64,000 nt of DNA, from the NCBI RefSeq assembly GCF_011040385.1, contig NZ_JAAIKB010000001.1, forward strand, positions 558,001 to 622,000, read 5' to 3'. Position numbers and translations under genes: made by a program. Shown here piece by piece: positions 8,523-16,019 of the stretch. The first letter of the stretch is position 1, and every line of letters begins with the position of its first letter. The DNA is from Falsiroseomonas algicola. Lineage in GTDB: Bacteria > Pseudomonadota > Alphaproteobacteria > Acetobacterales > Acetobacteraceae. Below the pieces are notes generated by a model, which worked only from the letters and a program-made list of their open reading frames with translations, made no database searches and was not told where the DNA came from.

Positions 8523-9410
8523 TCAGCAGGCTTCCGCGCGGAAGACACGGCTCGGCGTCACGAATTCCTCCTGCGCCGCTACCGTCAGGATCTCCCGCGA
8601 CCCGGCCTCCGCCGTCCGCCGCAGCAGCCCGTAGATGGAGGACGCGGCGGCGGAAAGCGCGACCGAGGCCTGCCCCCAGCGCAGGCGGTGGAACAGGAAC
8701 AGCGCCGCGATGGCATCGCCCGCGCCGTTGACGTTCACGGGCAGCAGCGGCGTGCGGACGCGCCAGAAATGGCCGCCATCCGCCGCCAGCAGGTCCATCG
8801 CGTCGGCGGGCGTATCCTCCACCCGCAGGCTGGTCACCAGCACGCAGCGAGGCCCCTTGGCCTGCAAGGCTGCCACGGCCCGCTTCGCGTCATCCAGCGT
8901 CGTCACCGGGGCGCCCGCCATCCATTCCAGCTCGAACTGGTTGGGGGTGATGATGTCGGCGGCGGGGATGGCGCGGTCGCGCATGAATTCGGGAATGCCG
9001 GGGCGGACGAAGATGCCCCGGCCGACATCGCCGATCACCGGGTCGCAGCAATACATCGCATCCGGATTCGCGGCCTTCACCCGGGCGGCGGCGTTCAGGA
9101 TCGCCTCCCCGATCTCGGCCGCGCCCATGTAGCCGGACAGCACGGCGTCGCAGCGCGGCAGGGCGCCGCGTTCCGCGATGCCCTCCACCAGCTCCTGGAT
9201 CAGCTCCGCCCCGAAGACGCTGCCGCGCCAGGCGCCATAGCCCGTGTGGTTGGAGAACTGGACCGTGTTCACCGCCCAGACCTCCGCCCCCAGCCTTTGC
9301 AGCGGGAAGACGGCGGAGGCATTGCCGACATGCCCATAGGCCACCCAGGACTGGATGGAGAGGATGTTGAGCGGCCGTCCGGAATCGGAGGGTGACGTGG
9401 CCTGGTTCAT
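8523..9410 (-). CDS. pdxY: Pyridoxal kinase
   Basis: The 295-residue product is a PfkB-superfamily vitamin B6 kinase that phosphorylates pyridoxal with ATP in the salvage pathway. PdxY landmarks are clear: [20 protein letters not shown] at the substrate-binding N-terminus, [13 protein letters not shown], the DPVIGD motif, [11 protein letters not shown], and near the C-terminus [13 protein letters not shown] carrying the catalytic Asp. The length matches the family. It is divergent from rpmE and upstream of the autotransporter on the same strand, with about 100 bp between them. Confidence 0.94.
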   Translation of the reverse strand: MNQATSPSDSGRPLNILSIQSWVAYGHVGNASAVFPLQRLGAEVWAVNTVQFSNHTGYGAWRGSVFGAELIQELVEGIAERGALPRCDAVLSGYMGAAEIGEAILNAAARVKAANPDAMYCCDPVIGDVGRGIFVRPGIPEFMRDRAIPAADIITPNQFELEWMAGAPVTTLDDAKRAVAALQAKGPRCVLVTSLRVEDTPADAMDLLAADGGHFWRVRTPLLPVNVNGAGDAIAALFLFHRLRWGQASVALSAAASSIYGLLRRTAEAGSREILTVAAQEEFVTPSRVFRAEAC

Positions 9411-9580
9411 GCGCGTCGTCCTGCTTGCCCGCCCCGCTATGGCGCCGGCCGGCGGCGGGGATCAACCCCGGCGCGCGACCGCAGCGCAAGGTTGCGTCTG
9501 GGCGGCGCCTCGCCTATAGCGCGCCTTCCCTGTGCCTGCCGGTCACCGTCGGCGGGACCTTCTGTATGAGCGGCGGACCG

Positions 9581-9811
9581 ATGAAGCCCGACATCCATCC
9601 CGAGTACCACACCATCAACGTCATCATGACGGATGGCACGACCTTCACCACCCGGTCCTGCTACGGGAAGGAAGGGGACACGATGCGCCTCGACATCGAC
9701 CCGAAGTCCCACCCGGCCTGGACCGGCCAGCAGCGCGTGATGGACACGGGCGGCCAGATCGCCAAGTTCAACAAGAAGTTCGCCGGCATCGGCGTCCGCA
9801 AGGCCGGCTGA
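9581..9811 (+). CDS. rpmE: 50S ribosomal protein L31
   Basis: The 76-residue product starts [19 protein letters not shown] and contains the L31 signature [20 protein letters not shown] followed by NKKF. L31 joins the 50S central protuberance and bridges to the 30S. The zinc-binding Cys pairs of the C+ type are absent; only one Cys (RSCYGKEG) remains, so this is a zinc-independent form, as is usual in Alphaproteobacteria. An in-frame ATG at 9566 would add MSGGP; family alignment favours 9581. A T-tailed terminator follows. Confidence 0.93.
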   Translation: MKPDIHPEYHTINVIMTDGTTFTTRSCYGKEGDTMRLDIDPKSHPAWTGQQRVMDTGGQIAKFNKKFAGIGVRKAG

Positions 9812-9855
9812 GCATCCTGCGGCGGGGCGACCCGCCACGGATCACGGGCAAGACG

Positions 9856-9889
9856 AAGCGCGCCGCCGGGCCACCGGGGCGCGCTTTTT
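9856..9889 (+). terminator. Rho-independent terminator of rpmE
   Basis: AAGCGCGCC (9856-9864) pairs with GGCGCGCTT (9878-9886) across a 13-base loop and is followed by a run of T (TTTTT). This is a standard intrinsic terminator 45 bases after the stop. Confidence 0.88.
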
Positions 9890-9904
9890 CGCGTTTGCAT
9901 CCCT

Positions 9905-9932
9905 CTTGAACGGCCCTCCGCCGTTGCTTAAC
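9905..9932 (+). promoter_or_regulatory. Candidate heat-shock (RpoH) promoter of hsp20
   Basis: CTTGAA (9905-9910) followed after 16 bases by CTTAAC (9927-9932). The -35 box matches the RpoH consensus CTTGAA; the -10 box is weaker. It would start a transcript near 9940 with a leader of about 120 nt, suiting the predicted thermometer downstream. Confidence 0.5.
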
Positions 9933-9949
9933 TCCTGCGCTGCCGGCGG

Positions 9950-10063
9950 TGCCCGATCGGGGCCGACGGCGCGGACCAGGGGTCCAGGTCGCCCGATTTC
10001 GGGGACCGTCACAGCCCCTCGGATTCGCCGTGCAACGACCTTGCTCCCGCAGGAGGTCCGACA
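9950..10063 (+). promoter_or_regulatory. Predicted ROSE-type RNA thermometer in the hsp20 leader
   Basis: The leader ends in a hairpin at 10037-10058 in which GACCU pairs with AGGUC and the core UUGCU faces AGGA of the ribosome site, leaving one unpaired G. That is the arrangement of the conserved last hairpin of ROSE elements in rhizobial and other alphaproteobacterial small heat-shock genes. Sequences upstream (9950-10030) are G/C rich and can form further stems. The hairpin would mask AGGAGG at low temperature and open on heating. This is a structural prediction from sequence. Confidence 0.7.
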
Positions 10064-10537
10064 ATGAACACGCTCGACTTCGCCCCGCTCTTCCGCTCCG
10101 CCATCGGCTTCGACCGCATGGCCCGTCTGGCGGAAACCGCCCGCGCCGCGGCGGAGGGGTCCAGCTACCCCCCCTACAACATCGAGAAGACCGGCGACGA
10201 CAGCTACGTGCTGACCATGGCCGTGGCCGGCTTCGGGCCGGACGACATCGATGTCGTGGCGCATGAGAACACGCTGACCGTGTCCGGCAAGGCGCTCCAG
10301 GCGCCGCAGGACAATGGCCGCGTGCTGTATCGCGGCATCGCCGGCCGCGCCTTCGAACGCCGCTTCGTGCTGGCCGACCACATCGTCGTGGAAGGCGCCG
10401 ACCTGCAGCACGGCCTGCTGCATGTCGCCCTGAAGCGCCAGGTGCCGGAAGCGCTGAAGCCGCGGAAGATCGCCATCCAGGCCGGCGCGCCCCGCGCCAT
10501 CCAGAACGAGGGCCAGGCGGTCCAGCAGGCCGCCTGA
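10064..10537 (+). CDS. Small heat-shock protein, Hsp20/alpha-crystallin family
   Basis: The 157-residue protein has a short N-terminal arm, an alpha-crystallin domain (about residues 35-130, with YNIEKTGDDSYVLTMAVAGF near its start and AFERRFVLADHI later) and a flexible tail. The I-A-I motif (RKIAIQ) resembles the C-terminal IxI anchor. It is IbpA-like, an ATP-independent holdase that binds unfolding proteins in the cytosol. AGGAGGT lies eight bases before the ATG and is sequestered in the predicted thermometer hairpin, so expression is likely induced by heat at both transcription and translation. A shared terminator follows. Confidence 0.94.
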   Translation: MNTLDFAPLFRSAIGFDRMARLAETARAAAEGSSYPPYNIEKTGDDSYVLTMAVAGFGPDDIDVVAHENTLTVSGKALQAPQDNGRVLYRGIAGRAFERRFVLADHIVVEGADLQHGLLHVALKRQVPEALKPRKIAIQAGAPRAIQNEGQAVQQAA

Positions 10538-10542
10538 TGAAC

Positions 10543-10572
10543 GGGCCGGCGGGGCAACCCGCCGGTCCTTTT
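10543..10572. terminator. Bidirectional terminator between hsp20 and the DUF1192 gene
   Basis: GGGCCGGCGGG (10543-10553) pairs with CCCGCCGGTCC (10558-10568), one G-U pair included, with a GCAA tetraloop, then TTTT on the plus strand. It ends at the stop codon of the minus-strand DUF1192 gene, so it can serve both convergent genes. Confidence 0.85.
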
Positions 10573-10767
10573 CTATGGGGTCGGCCCCAGCTTGAAGAAG
10601 GCCGCCGCGGCCGCCTTCGTCGCCTCCCGCTTGCCGATCTCCCGCTCCGCGCGGGCCATCTCCTCCCGCAGCTCGGCGATGTAGGCGCGCAGTTCCTCGA
10701 CACCCCAGCTGTCGATCACCGGCGGCCTGAACCTGTTCTGGGGCCGCGGCCCCTCCTCCTCCATCAT
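10573..10767 (-). CDS. DUF1192 family small protein
   Basis: The 64-residue protein has the DUF1192 pattern: an acidic start (MMEEEGPRPQNRF), then SWGVEELRAYIAELREEMAR and a charged helix ending in an Ala-rich tail. Proteins of this alphaproteobacterial family are short, largely coiled-coil and of unknown function. I chose the ATG at 10767, which has AAGAAGG upstream; an in-frame GTG lies at 10773. It is convergent with hsp20 and divergent from trcR. Confidence 0.85.
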   Translation of the reverse strand: MMEEEGPRPQNRFRPPVIDSWGVEELRAYIAELREEMARAEREIGKREATKAAAAAFFKLGPTP

Positions 10768-10791
10768 TGGCACCCCTTCTTGCCTCGGGCT

Positions 10792-10820
10792 TTGACCGGA
10801 CCCGCCCCCCTCTCTATATC
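10792..10820 (+). promoter_or_regulatory. Sigma-70 type promoter of trcR
   Basis: TTGACC (10792-10797) and TATATC (10815-10820) are separated by exactly 17 bases, a near-consensus housekeeping promoter, 78 bases before the trcR ATG. This is the best sigma-70 match I noticed in the window. Confidence 0.75.
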
Positions 10821-10898
10821 CGATCTTGACGAGGCGCGGGCGCCCCGGCGCGCCGTTCCGCGTGCCTGCGCGGCGGCCCGACCACCAAAGGGTAGAAC

Positions 10899-11471
10899 AT
10901 GAAGACGCCCCTGATGCCGAAGGCCACCGCGGTGTGGCTGATCGAGAAGACGTCGCTCTCCTTCGAGCAGATCGCCGATTTCGTCGGCATGCATCCGCTC
11001 GAGGTCCAGGCCATCGCCGATGGCGAGGTTGCGCAGGGAATCGTCGGCTACGATCCCGTGGCGAATGACCAGCTGACGCGGGAGGAGATCGCCCGCTGCG
11101 AGGCCTCGCCGGGCGCGCGGCTGCAGCTGACGGAACGGTCGATGCCGCTGCCGAAGCAGCGCGGCAAGGGCGCGCGCTACATCCCCGTGGCCAAGCGCAC
11201 CGAGCGCCCCGATGCCATCGCCTGGCTGCTGCGCAACTATCCGCAGCTGTCGGACCCGCAGATCGTCAAGCTCCTGGCCACGACCAAGGAGACGATCGCG
11301 AAGGTGCGGGACAAGACGCATCCCAACACGCCGAACATCAAGCCGCGGGATCCCGTGACGCTTGGCCTCTGCACCCAGACCGCGCTGAATGAGGCGGTGG
11401 GCATCGCCATGGAACGCCATGGCGGCGGGCCGATCCCCCCGCCCCTGCCGATGGACGACCAGGCGGCGTGA
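10899..11471 (+). CDS. trcR: Cell-cycle transcriptional regulator TrcR (DUF1013)
   Basis: The 190-residue protein matches the DUF1013 family throughout: MPKATAVWLIEKTSLSFEQI and FVGMHPLEVQAIADGEVAQG at the N-terminus, RPDAIAWLLRNYPQLSDPQI in the middle, and KPRDPVTLGLCTQTALNEAV near the end. Both halves contain helix-turn-helix-like segments. The family is strongly conserved in Alphaproteobacteria and was linked to cell-cycle transcription in Caulobacter. It is monocistronic here, with its own strong promoter, and followed by a GC-rich hairpin. Confidence 0.92.
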   Translation: MKTPLMPKATAVWLIEKTSLSFEQIADFVGMHPLEVQAIADGEVAQGIVGYDPVANDQLTREEIARCEASPGARLQLTERSMPLPKQRGKGARYIPVAKRTERPDAIAWLLRNYPQLSDPQIVKLLATTKETIAKVRDKTHPNTPNIKPRDPVTLGLCTQTALNEAVGIAMERHGGGPIPPPLPMDDQAA

Positions 11472-11480
11472 GGTGAAACC

Positions 11481-11504
11481 CCTCCCCCGCTCTGGCGGGG
11501 GAGG
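11481..11504 (+). terminator. GC-rich hairpin after trcR
   Basis: CCTCCCCCGC and GCGGGGGAGG form a perfect 10-bp stem with a TCTG loop, nine bases after the stop. There is no T-run; it may be a terminator or a single-hairpin member of the dispersed intergenic hairpins seen elsewhere in this window. Confidence 0.6.
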
Positions 11505-11531
11505 GCAACGCACCGATTAAGCCCGTCAGGC

Positions 11532-11705
11532 TCAGTGCAGGCGCGTTCGCAGCTTCTCCATCTCCTCCTTCAACCGAAGCTTCTCCCGCTTCAGCCGGAC
11601 GAGCTCGAGGTCATTGGGCCTGGGGCGGCCTCCCTCCTCGGCGATCCGTGCTTCCAGCGTCGCGTGCCGCTCCTCGAGGGATCGGATGCGTGCTGCTTCA
11701 GCCAT
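11532..11705 (-). CDS. YdcH family (DUF465) small coiled-coil protein
   Basis: The 57-residue product (start MAEAARIRSLEERHATLEAR, end EEMEKLRTRLH) is a short charged helical hairpin with the DUF465 motif LKREKLRLKEEMEKLR. Function is unknown; such proteins are abundant in Proteobacteria. The chosen ATG at 11705 gives the usual family length; longer in-frame extensions reach into non-conserved sequence. It is divergent from a second DUF465 protein at 12014. Confidence 0.85.
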   Translation of the reverse strand: MAEAARIRSLEERHATLEARIAEEGGRPRPNDLELVRLKREKLRLKEEMEKLRTRLH

Positions 11706-12013
11706 GCGCAAGGTTCCTTGTCCGTTGCCATGCGGGGCAAAGGCAGGACGATCCGCGCCACGGACGGCGCCACGATCCCATGCAACAGACCCAGGAACGC
11801 GGCACCAAGGCACCGGGGGCGCGCATCCGTCCCTTCTGCGCCCGCGCCTCTCATGTTATGCCGGCCCCTGGCAGGGTCCAGCACTATGTTTGCAACCCGC
11901 CGGGTCGTGAGCGACGATATTTCGAGGGGCGTTAACCCTTGATCAACCGTTGTTTCGGGGCCCGAGTCTCCCTCTCCCACCGACACAACCTTCCACCGAT
12001 ACGAAGGGGGCGC
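11706..12013. other. 308-bp divergent intergenic region between two YdcH genes
   Basis: No convincing gene, RNA or near-consensus promoter is visible. The part nearest 12014 is less GC-rich (around 11925-11965) and probably carries the promoter for the ydcH-purE-purK operon, but I cannot assign boxes with confidence. Confidence 0.4.
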
Positions 12014-12214
12014 ATGCAGGCCGACCGCGACAGCCTTCTCCGACGCCTGCATGAGCTGCGGAGCGAGCACCGGGACCTCGACACCGTCATCGCCCGGCTG
12101 AGCGAGGCCGGCACCGACGCCCTGCAGCTCCAGCGCCTCAAGAAGCGCAAGCTGAAGCTGAAGGACGAGATCGCCTGGCTCGAAGGCCGCCTCGTCCCCG
12201 ACATCATCGCCTGA
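12014..12214 (+). CDS. YdcH family (DUF465) small coiled-coil protein, first gene of the purEK operon
   Basis: The 66-residue product (MQADRDSLLRRLHELRSEHR at the start, LKKRKLKLKDEIAWLEGRL near the end) is a charged helical hairpin of the DUF465 family. AAGGGGG precedes the ATG. It ends nine bases before purE on the same strand, so it is very likely co-transcribed with purE and purK, a neighbour relation common in Acetobacteraceae and Rhodospirillales. Its own function is unknown. Confidence 0.88.
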   Translation: MQADRDSLLRRLHELRSEHRDLDTVIARLSEAGTDALQLQRLKKRKLKLKDEIAWLEGRLVPDIIA

Positions 12215-12223
12215 GGGCCTGCC

Positions 12224-12727
12224 ATGACCGAAGCGAGTGCCGCCGGGGCCCTGCCCCGCGTCGGCGTCATCATGGGCTCGACCTCCGACTGGGAGACGAT
12301 GCGCCACGCGGCGGAGGTGCTGGCCGCGCTCGACGTGCCGCATGAGACGCGGGTCGTCTCCGCCCATCGCACGCCGGACCGCATGGTCGCCTATGCCAAG
12401 GAAGCGGCGGGGCGCGGCATCAAGGTGATCATCGCCGGCGCCGGCGGCGCGGCCCATCTGCCGGGCATGGTCGCTGCCTTCACCACCCTGCCGGTGCTGG
12501 GCGTGCCGGTCGAAAGCCATGCGCTCAAGGGCATGGACAGCCTGATGTCCATCGTCCAGATGCCCGGCGGCATCCCGGTCGGCACGCTGGCCATCGGCAA
12601 GGCCGGCGCCCTGAATGCCGGCCTGCTGGCCGCCGCCATCCTCGGCATCGAGGACCCGGCGCTTGCCGCCCGCCTCGCCGCCTGGCGCGCCGCGCGGACC
12701 GAGGCTGTGCCGGACAGCCCGGCATGA
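12224..12727 (+). CDS. purE: N5-carboxyaminoimidazole ribonucleotide mutase
   Basis: The 167-residue protein is class I PurE, which converts N5-CAIR to CAIR in de novo purine synthesis. Visible motifs are [14 protein letters not shown] at the phosphate-binding N-terminus, SAHRTPDRM (catalytic His region), [45 protein letters not shown] and a C-terminal helix. Its stop overlaps the purK start by ATGA, implying translational coupling. Confidence 0.96.
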   Translation: MTEASAAGALPRVGVIMGSTSDWETMRHAAEVLAALDVPHETRVVSAHRTPDRMVAYAKEAAGRGIKVIIAGAGGAAHLPGMVAAFTTLPVLGVPVESHALKGMDSLMSIVQMPGGIPVGTLAIGKAGALNAGLLAAAILGIEDPALAARLAAWRAARTEAVPDSPA

Positions 12728-13845
12728 GCGGGCCGCTTCCCCCCGGCTCCACCATCGGCATCCTGGGTGGCGGGCAGCTCGGCCGCATGTCGGCGCTGGC
12801 CGCCGCGGCGCTCGGCTACCGCGTGCATGTCTTCGCGCCGGAGGATGACAGCCCGGGGATGCAGGTGGCGGCCGCCCGCACCGTCGCGCCTTACGGCGAC
12901 ACCGCCGCGCTGGCCGCCTTCGCCGCCGCCGTCGATGTTGTGACCTTCGAGTTCGAGAACGTCCCCGCCGCGACGCTCGACGCCCTGGCGCCCCTCGTGC
13001 CCTGCCGCCCGGGGGTGGAGGCGCTGCGCATCGGCCAGGACCGCGTGGCGGAGAAGCGCTTCTTCGAGCGCGCCGGCATCCCGGTCGGCCCCTGGCGGGA
13101 GATCACCAGCCGCGAGGGCCTGCACGCCGCCATCGCCGAGCTCGGCCTGCCCGCGGTGCTGAAGACGACGCGGCTCGGCTATGACGGTCGCGGCCAGGCG
13201 GTGCTGCGCGCGCCCGGCGATGCCGATGCGGCCTTCGACCGCCTCGCGCCGCACCCCCTCATCCTCGAAGCCTTCATCCCCTTCGCGAAGGAGGTCTCCG
13301 CCATCGCGGCGCGCGGCGCCGATGGGAAGGTGGTGACCTTCGACGCGGTGGAGAACCGGCACGCCCACCACATCCTCGACCTGTCCTTCGCGCCCGCGCT
13401 GGTGCCGGACGCCGTGGCCGCCGCCGCCCGCGCCCATGTCGCCGCGGTGGCGACGGCGCTCGACCTGGTCGGCATCCTGGCGCTGGAGATGTTCCTCCAG
13501 TCGGATGGCACGCTGCTGGCGAATGAGATGGCGCCGCGGCCGCACAATTCCGGGCACTGGACGATGGATGCCTGCGCCCATGGGCAGTTCGAGCTGCATA
13601 TGCGCGCCGTGGCCGGCCTTCCCCTGCCCGATCCGGGACGTCACCACGACGCGGTGATGAAGAACCTGGTCGGCCCCGAGTCGTTCGCCGCCTGGCCCGA
13701 TCTGGCCGCGAGGCCGGATGTCGCGCTGCATCTCTATGGCAAGGCGGAGGCCCGTCCAGGCCGGAAGCTTGGCCATGCCAACCGGTTGCTGCCGCTCGGC
13801 ACCCTCGCGGAGGCCCCGAATCCCGCCGATCTCTCGCCGCTGTGA
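12724..13845 (+). CDS. purK: N5-carboxyaminoimidazole ribonucleotide synthase
   Basis: The 373-residue ATP-grasp enzyme carboxylates AIR with bicarbonate and ATP to give N5-CAIR, the substrate of PurE. It opens with [20 protein letters not shown] and shows [21 protein letters not shown], the ATP-grasp segment [13 protein letters not shown], and the metal-binding [18 protein letters not shown]. Its ATG overlaps the purE stop by four bases. The length fits the family. Confidence 0.96.
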   Translation: MSGPLPPGSTIGILGGGQLGRMSALAAAALGYRVHVFAPEDDSPGMQVAAARTVAPYGDTAALAAFAAAVDVVTFEFENVPAATLDALAPLVPCRPGVEALRIGQDRVAEKRFFERAGIPVGPWREITSREGLHAAIAELGLPAVLKTTRLGYDGRGQAVLRAPGDADAAFDRLAPHPLILEAFIPFAKEVSAIAARGADGKVVTFDAVENRHAHHILDLSFAPALVPDAVAAAARAHVAAVATALDLVGILALEMFLQSDGTLLANEMAPRPHNSGHWTMDACAHGQFELHMRAVAGLPLPDPGRHHDAVMKNLVGPESFAAWPDLAARPDVALHLYGKAEARPGRKLGHANRLLPLGTLAEAPNPADLSPL

Positions 13846-14038
13846 CCCAAGAGCCATGGGTTGCTGTGGCCCGCCAGCAACACATCGCTGATTGTGCTGC
13901 AACTGCGCTGACATCGCCGTTCGCGCAATGTTAGTTTGGTTCCCATGCAGCCGCCTTGGACGGGGGCATCGGCAGTCACACGTCGATGAGGTGGTCCGGA
14001 CGGGTGCGACGCACCTGTTGATCAAGGAGATTGATCGA

Positions 14039-15121
14039 ATGACGTTCCGGAAGGCCCTCCTGGCCGCCACCATGCTGGCGCTGCCGCTGGCCGCGCAGGC
14101 CCAGCCCGTGACGGGCTTCTACATCGGCGCCGGCGCGGGCGTGAACCTGCTCCAGGAATCCGACATCAGCCTGGCCGGCCCCGCAGTCGCTGGCCTGACC
14201 GGCCCGCAGCGCAGCGGCTCCGTCGAGTTCAATTACGGCTATGTCGGCGTCCTCAGCCTCGGCTACGGCTACGGCAACGGCCTGCGCGCGGAACTCGAAG
14301 GCAGCTTCCGCGAGAACGAGGTGGACGGCGCCAGCGGCTTCCAGGCGTTCTCGCGCCCGCTCCGCACCGATGGCAAGGTCCGCTCCTACGGCGTGATGGC
14401 CAACGCCTTCTATGACTTCGACCTGGGCGCCGGTTCCTTCTTCCACCCCTATATCGGCGCGGGCCTCGGCTACCAGATCCATGAATACTCGGGCGTGCGC
14501 GTCCGCGGTGGCACGGGCAGCCTCACCCTCGATGGCGACCAGGGCCGCTTCGCCTATCAGGCGATCGTCGGCGCCGCCTTCCCGATCAACCCGAACCTCT
14601 CCGTGACGGCGGAATATCGCTTCATGGGCTCGCAGCCGGTGGAGTTCGACATCCGCAACGGCAATGGCGCGCGCGGCACGGCCGAGGCTGACAATCTCAA
14701 CCACAGCCTGCTGATCGGCCTGCGCTACGCCTTCGGCGCCGCCCCGGCCCCGGCCCCGGTCGTCGCCCCGACGCCGGCCGCCGCGCCGGCCCCGGCCCGC
14801 ACCTTCCTGGTGTTCTTCGACTTCGACCGCGCCGACCTGACGGACCGCGCCCGCCAGATCATCGGCGAGGCCGCGACCAACAGCCGCACCGGCACGACGC
14901 GCATCGAGGTCTCCGGCCACGCCGACCGTTCCGGCACGCCGCAGTACAACCAGCGCCTGTCCGAGCGCCGCGCCCAGGCCGTGGCCGCGGAACTCGAGCG
15001 CCGTGGCGTGGCCCGCTCCGCCATGTCCATCCAGGCCTTCGGCGAGAGCCGCCCGCTCGTCCCCACGGCGGACGGCGTGCGCGAGCCGCAGAACCGCCGC
15101 GTCGAGATCGTCCTGCGCTGA
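14039..15121 (+). CDS. OmpA family outer-membrane protein
   Basis: The 360-residue product has a Sec signal (MTFRKALLAATMLALPLAAQ, cleaved after AQA), an eight-stranded barrel of the OmpA/Omp_b-brl type (about residues 25-225, with FYIGAGAGVN and EYRFMGSQPVEF), an Ala-Pro hinge (APAPAPVVAPTPAAAPAPA) and a C-terminal OmpA domain (about 255-360; FFDFDRADLT, GHADRSGTPQYN, LSERRAQAV, RRVEIVLR) that binds peptidoglycan. It anchors the outer membrane to the wall. AAGGAG precedes the ATG. A T-tailed terminator follows. Confidence 0.94.
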   Translation: MTFRKALLAATMLALPLAAQAQPVTGFYIGAGAGVNLLQESDISLAGPAVAGLTGPQRSGSVEFNYGYVGVLSLGYGYGNGLRAELEGSFRENEVDGASGFQAFSRPLRTDGKVRSYGVMANAFYDFDLGAGSFFHPYIGAGLGYQIHEYSGVRVRGGTGSLTLDGDQGRFAYQAIVGAAFPINPNLSVTAEYRFMGSQPVEFDIRNGNGARGTAEADNLNHSLLIGLRYAFGAAPAPAPVVAPTPAAAPAPARTFLVFFDFDRADLTDRARQIIGEAATNSRTGTTRIEVSGHADRSGTPQYNQRLSERRAQAVAAELERRGVARSAMSIQAFGESRPLVPTADGVREPQNRRVEIVLR

Positions 15122-15152
15122 TCAGCGCCGGACCTTCTTCGGCCCGACACGG

Positions 15153-15184
15153 AAGGGGGGTGCCGCAGGGCGCCCCCCTTTTTC
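15153..15184 (+). terminator. Rho-independent terminator of the OmpA gene
   Basis: AAGGGGGGTGCC (15153-15164) pairs with GGCGCCCCCCTT (15169-15180) around a GCAG loop, with one G-U pair, and is followed by TTTC. Strong intrinsic terminator. Confidence 0.88.
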
Positions 15185-15226
15185 GTTGGGCGCGAGCCTG
15201 CCAAGACATCACCCGGAGGAACCCCC

Positions 15227-15835
15227 ATGATCCTGATCGGCCGCAACCTCTCCCCCTTCGTCCGGCGCGTCGGCGCCAGCCTGGCGGTGCTCGGCATCCC
15301 CTATGAGCAGCGCCACTACGGCACGGTGGACCAGCGGGCGGAGATCCTCTCCCTCAACCCCCTCGGCCGCGTCCCCGCTCTGGTGATGGATGATGGGGAG
15401 GTGCTGGTGGACAGCGTCGCCATCCTGGACGCGATCGACGACCTGGTCGGCCCCGACCGCGCCCTGGTGCCGGCCACCGGCGCGCCCCGCCGCGCGGCGA
15501 TGCGCGCCCTCGCCCTGGCGGTCGGCGCGACCGAGAAGCTCGTCGCCGCCTACCAGGAGACGAAGCGCCGTCCGGCCGAGCTGGTCTGGGCGGAGGCAGC
15601 CGGCAAGCTGCTGGACCAGGCCGCGGGCGGCTTCGCGGCGCTCGACATGATGGCCGGCGAGGCCTGGCTCTGCGGCGACCGCATGACGCAGGCGGACATC
15701 ACCGTCACCTGCGCGCTCGATTTCGCCGACGCCGTGCTGCCGGACTTCGCCGCGGGTCGATTCCCGGCCCTCTCGGCGCTGCGGGACCGCGCAAACGCCA
15801 TCCCCGCCATCGGGGATACGCGGTGGAAAGGGTAA
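15227..15835 (+). CDS. Glutathione S-transferase family protein
   Basis: The 202-residue protein has the thioredoxin-like N-terminal domain (ILIGRNLSPFVRRVGASLAV, LNPLGRVPALVMDDGEVLVD, then a DSVAILDAIDD motif placing the Glu/Asp-Ser glutathione site) and an all-helical C-terminal domain (GDRMTQADITVTCALDF). The catalytic position is the Ser in NLSPF, so it resembles beta/theta-like or Ser-type GSTs. GGAGGAA precedes the ATG. The substrate is unknown. Confidence 0.9.
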   Translation: MILIGRNLSPFVRRVGASLAVLGIPYEQRHYGTVDQRAEILSLNPLGRVPALVMDDGEVLVDSVAILDAIDDLVGPDRALVPATGAPRRAAMRALALAVGATEKLVAAYQETKRRPAELVWAEAAGKLLDQAAGGFAALDMMAGEAWLCGDRMTQADITVTCALDFADAVLPDFAAGRFPALSALRDRANAIPAIGDTRWKG

Positions 15836-15920
15836 GCCATTCTGCCATTGCCCAAACAGGGGGCAGCGCCCTTCTTCGAAGCGCACCCTCTGTGCAAGAA
15901 CCGCGCATCTGCCGAAAAAC

Positions 15921-15944
15921 GCCGCAAGACTGATGTTGCGGCGC
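15921..15944 (-). other. Hairpin followed by a T-run on the minus strand
   Basis: CGCCGCAA (15921-15928) and TTGCGGCG (15937-15944) pair with an 8-base loop; on the minus strand the stem is followed by TTTTT (15916-15920). It looks like an intrinsic terminator for a leftward transcript, yet no leftward gene ends here. The gap 15836-16019 otherwise holds no gene I can support. Confidence 0.45.
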
Positions 15945-16019
15945 AGCATATTCGCTCCTAATTAAGGCGCGGAGGTTACGTGCAAGACCGGCCCACCACC
16001 CCGGTGAAGGAAACCGCAC

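Noticed and set aside
12391-14073. Long minus-strand open frame opposite purE-purK
   Set aside because: It shadows two unmistakable enzymes and shows no domain; composition is typical of antisense frames in high-GC DNA.
15209-15949. Minus-strand frame starting after AGGAG near 15949 as a real gene
   Set aside because: Most of it is antisense to the GST gene and lacks any recognisable domain. I kept only the terminator-like hairpin as an observation.
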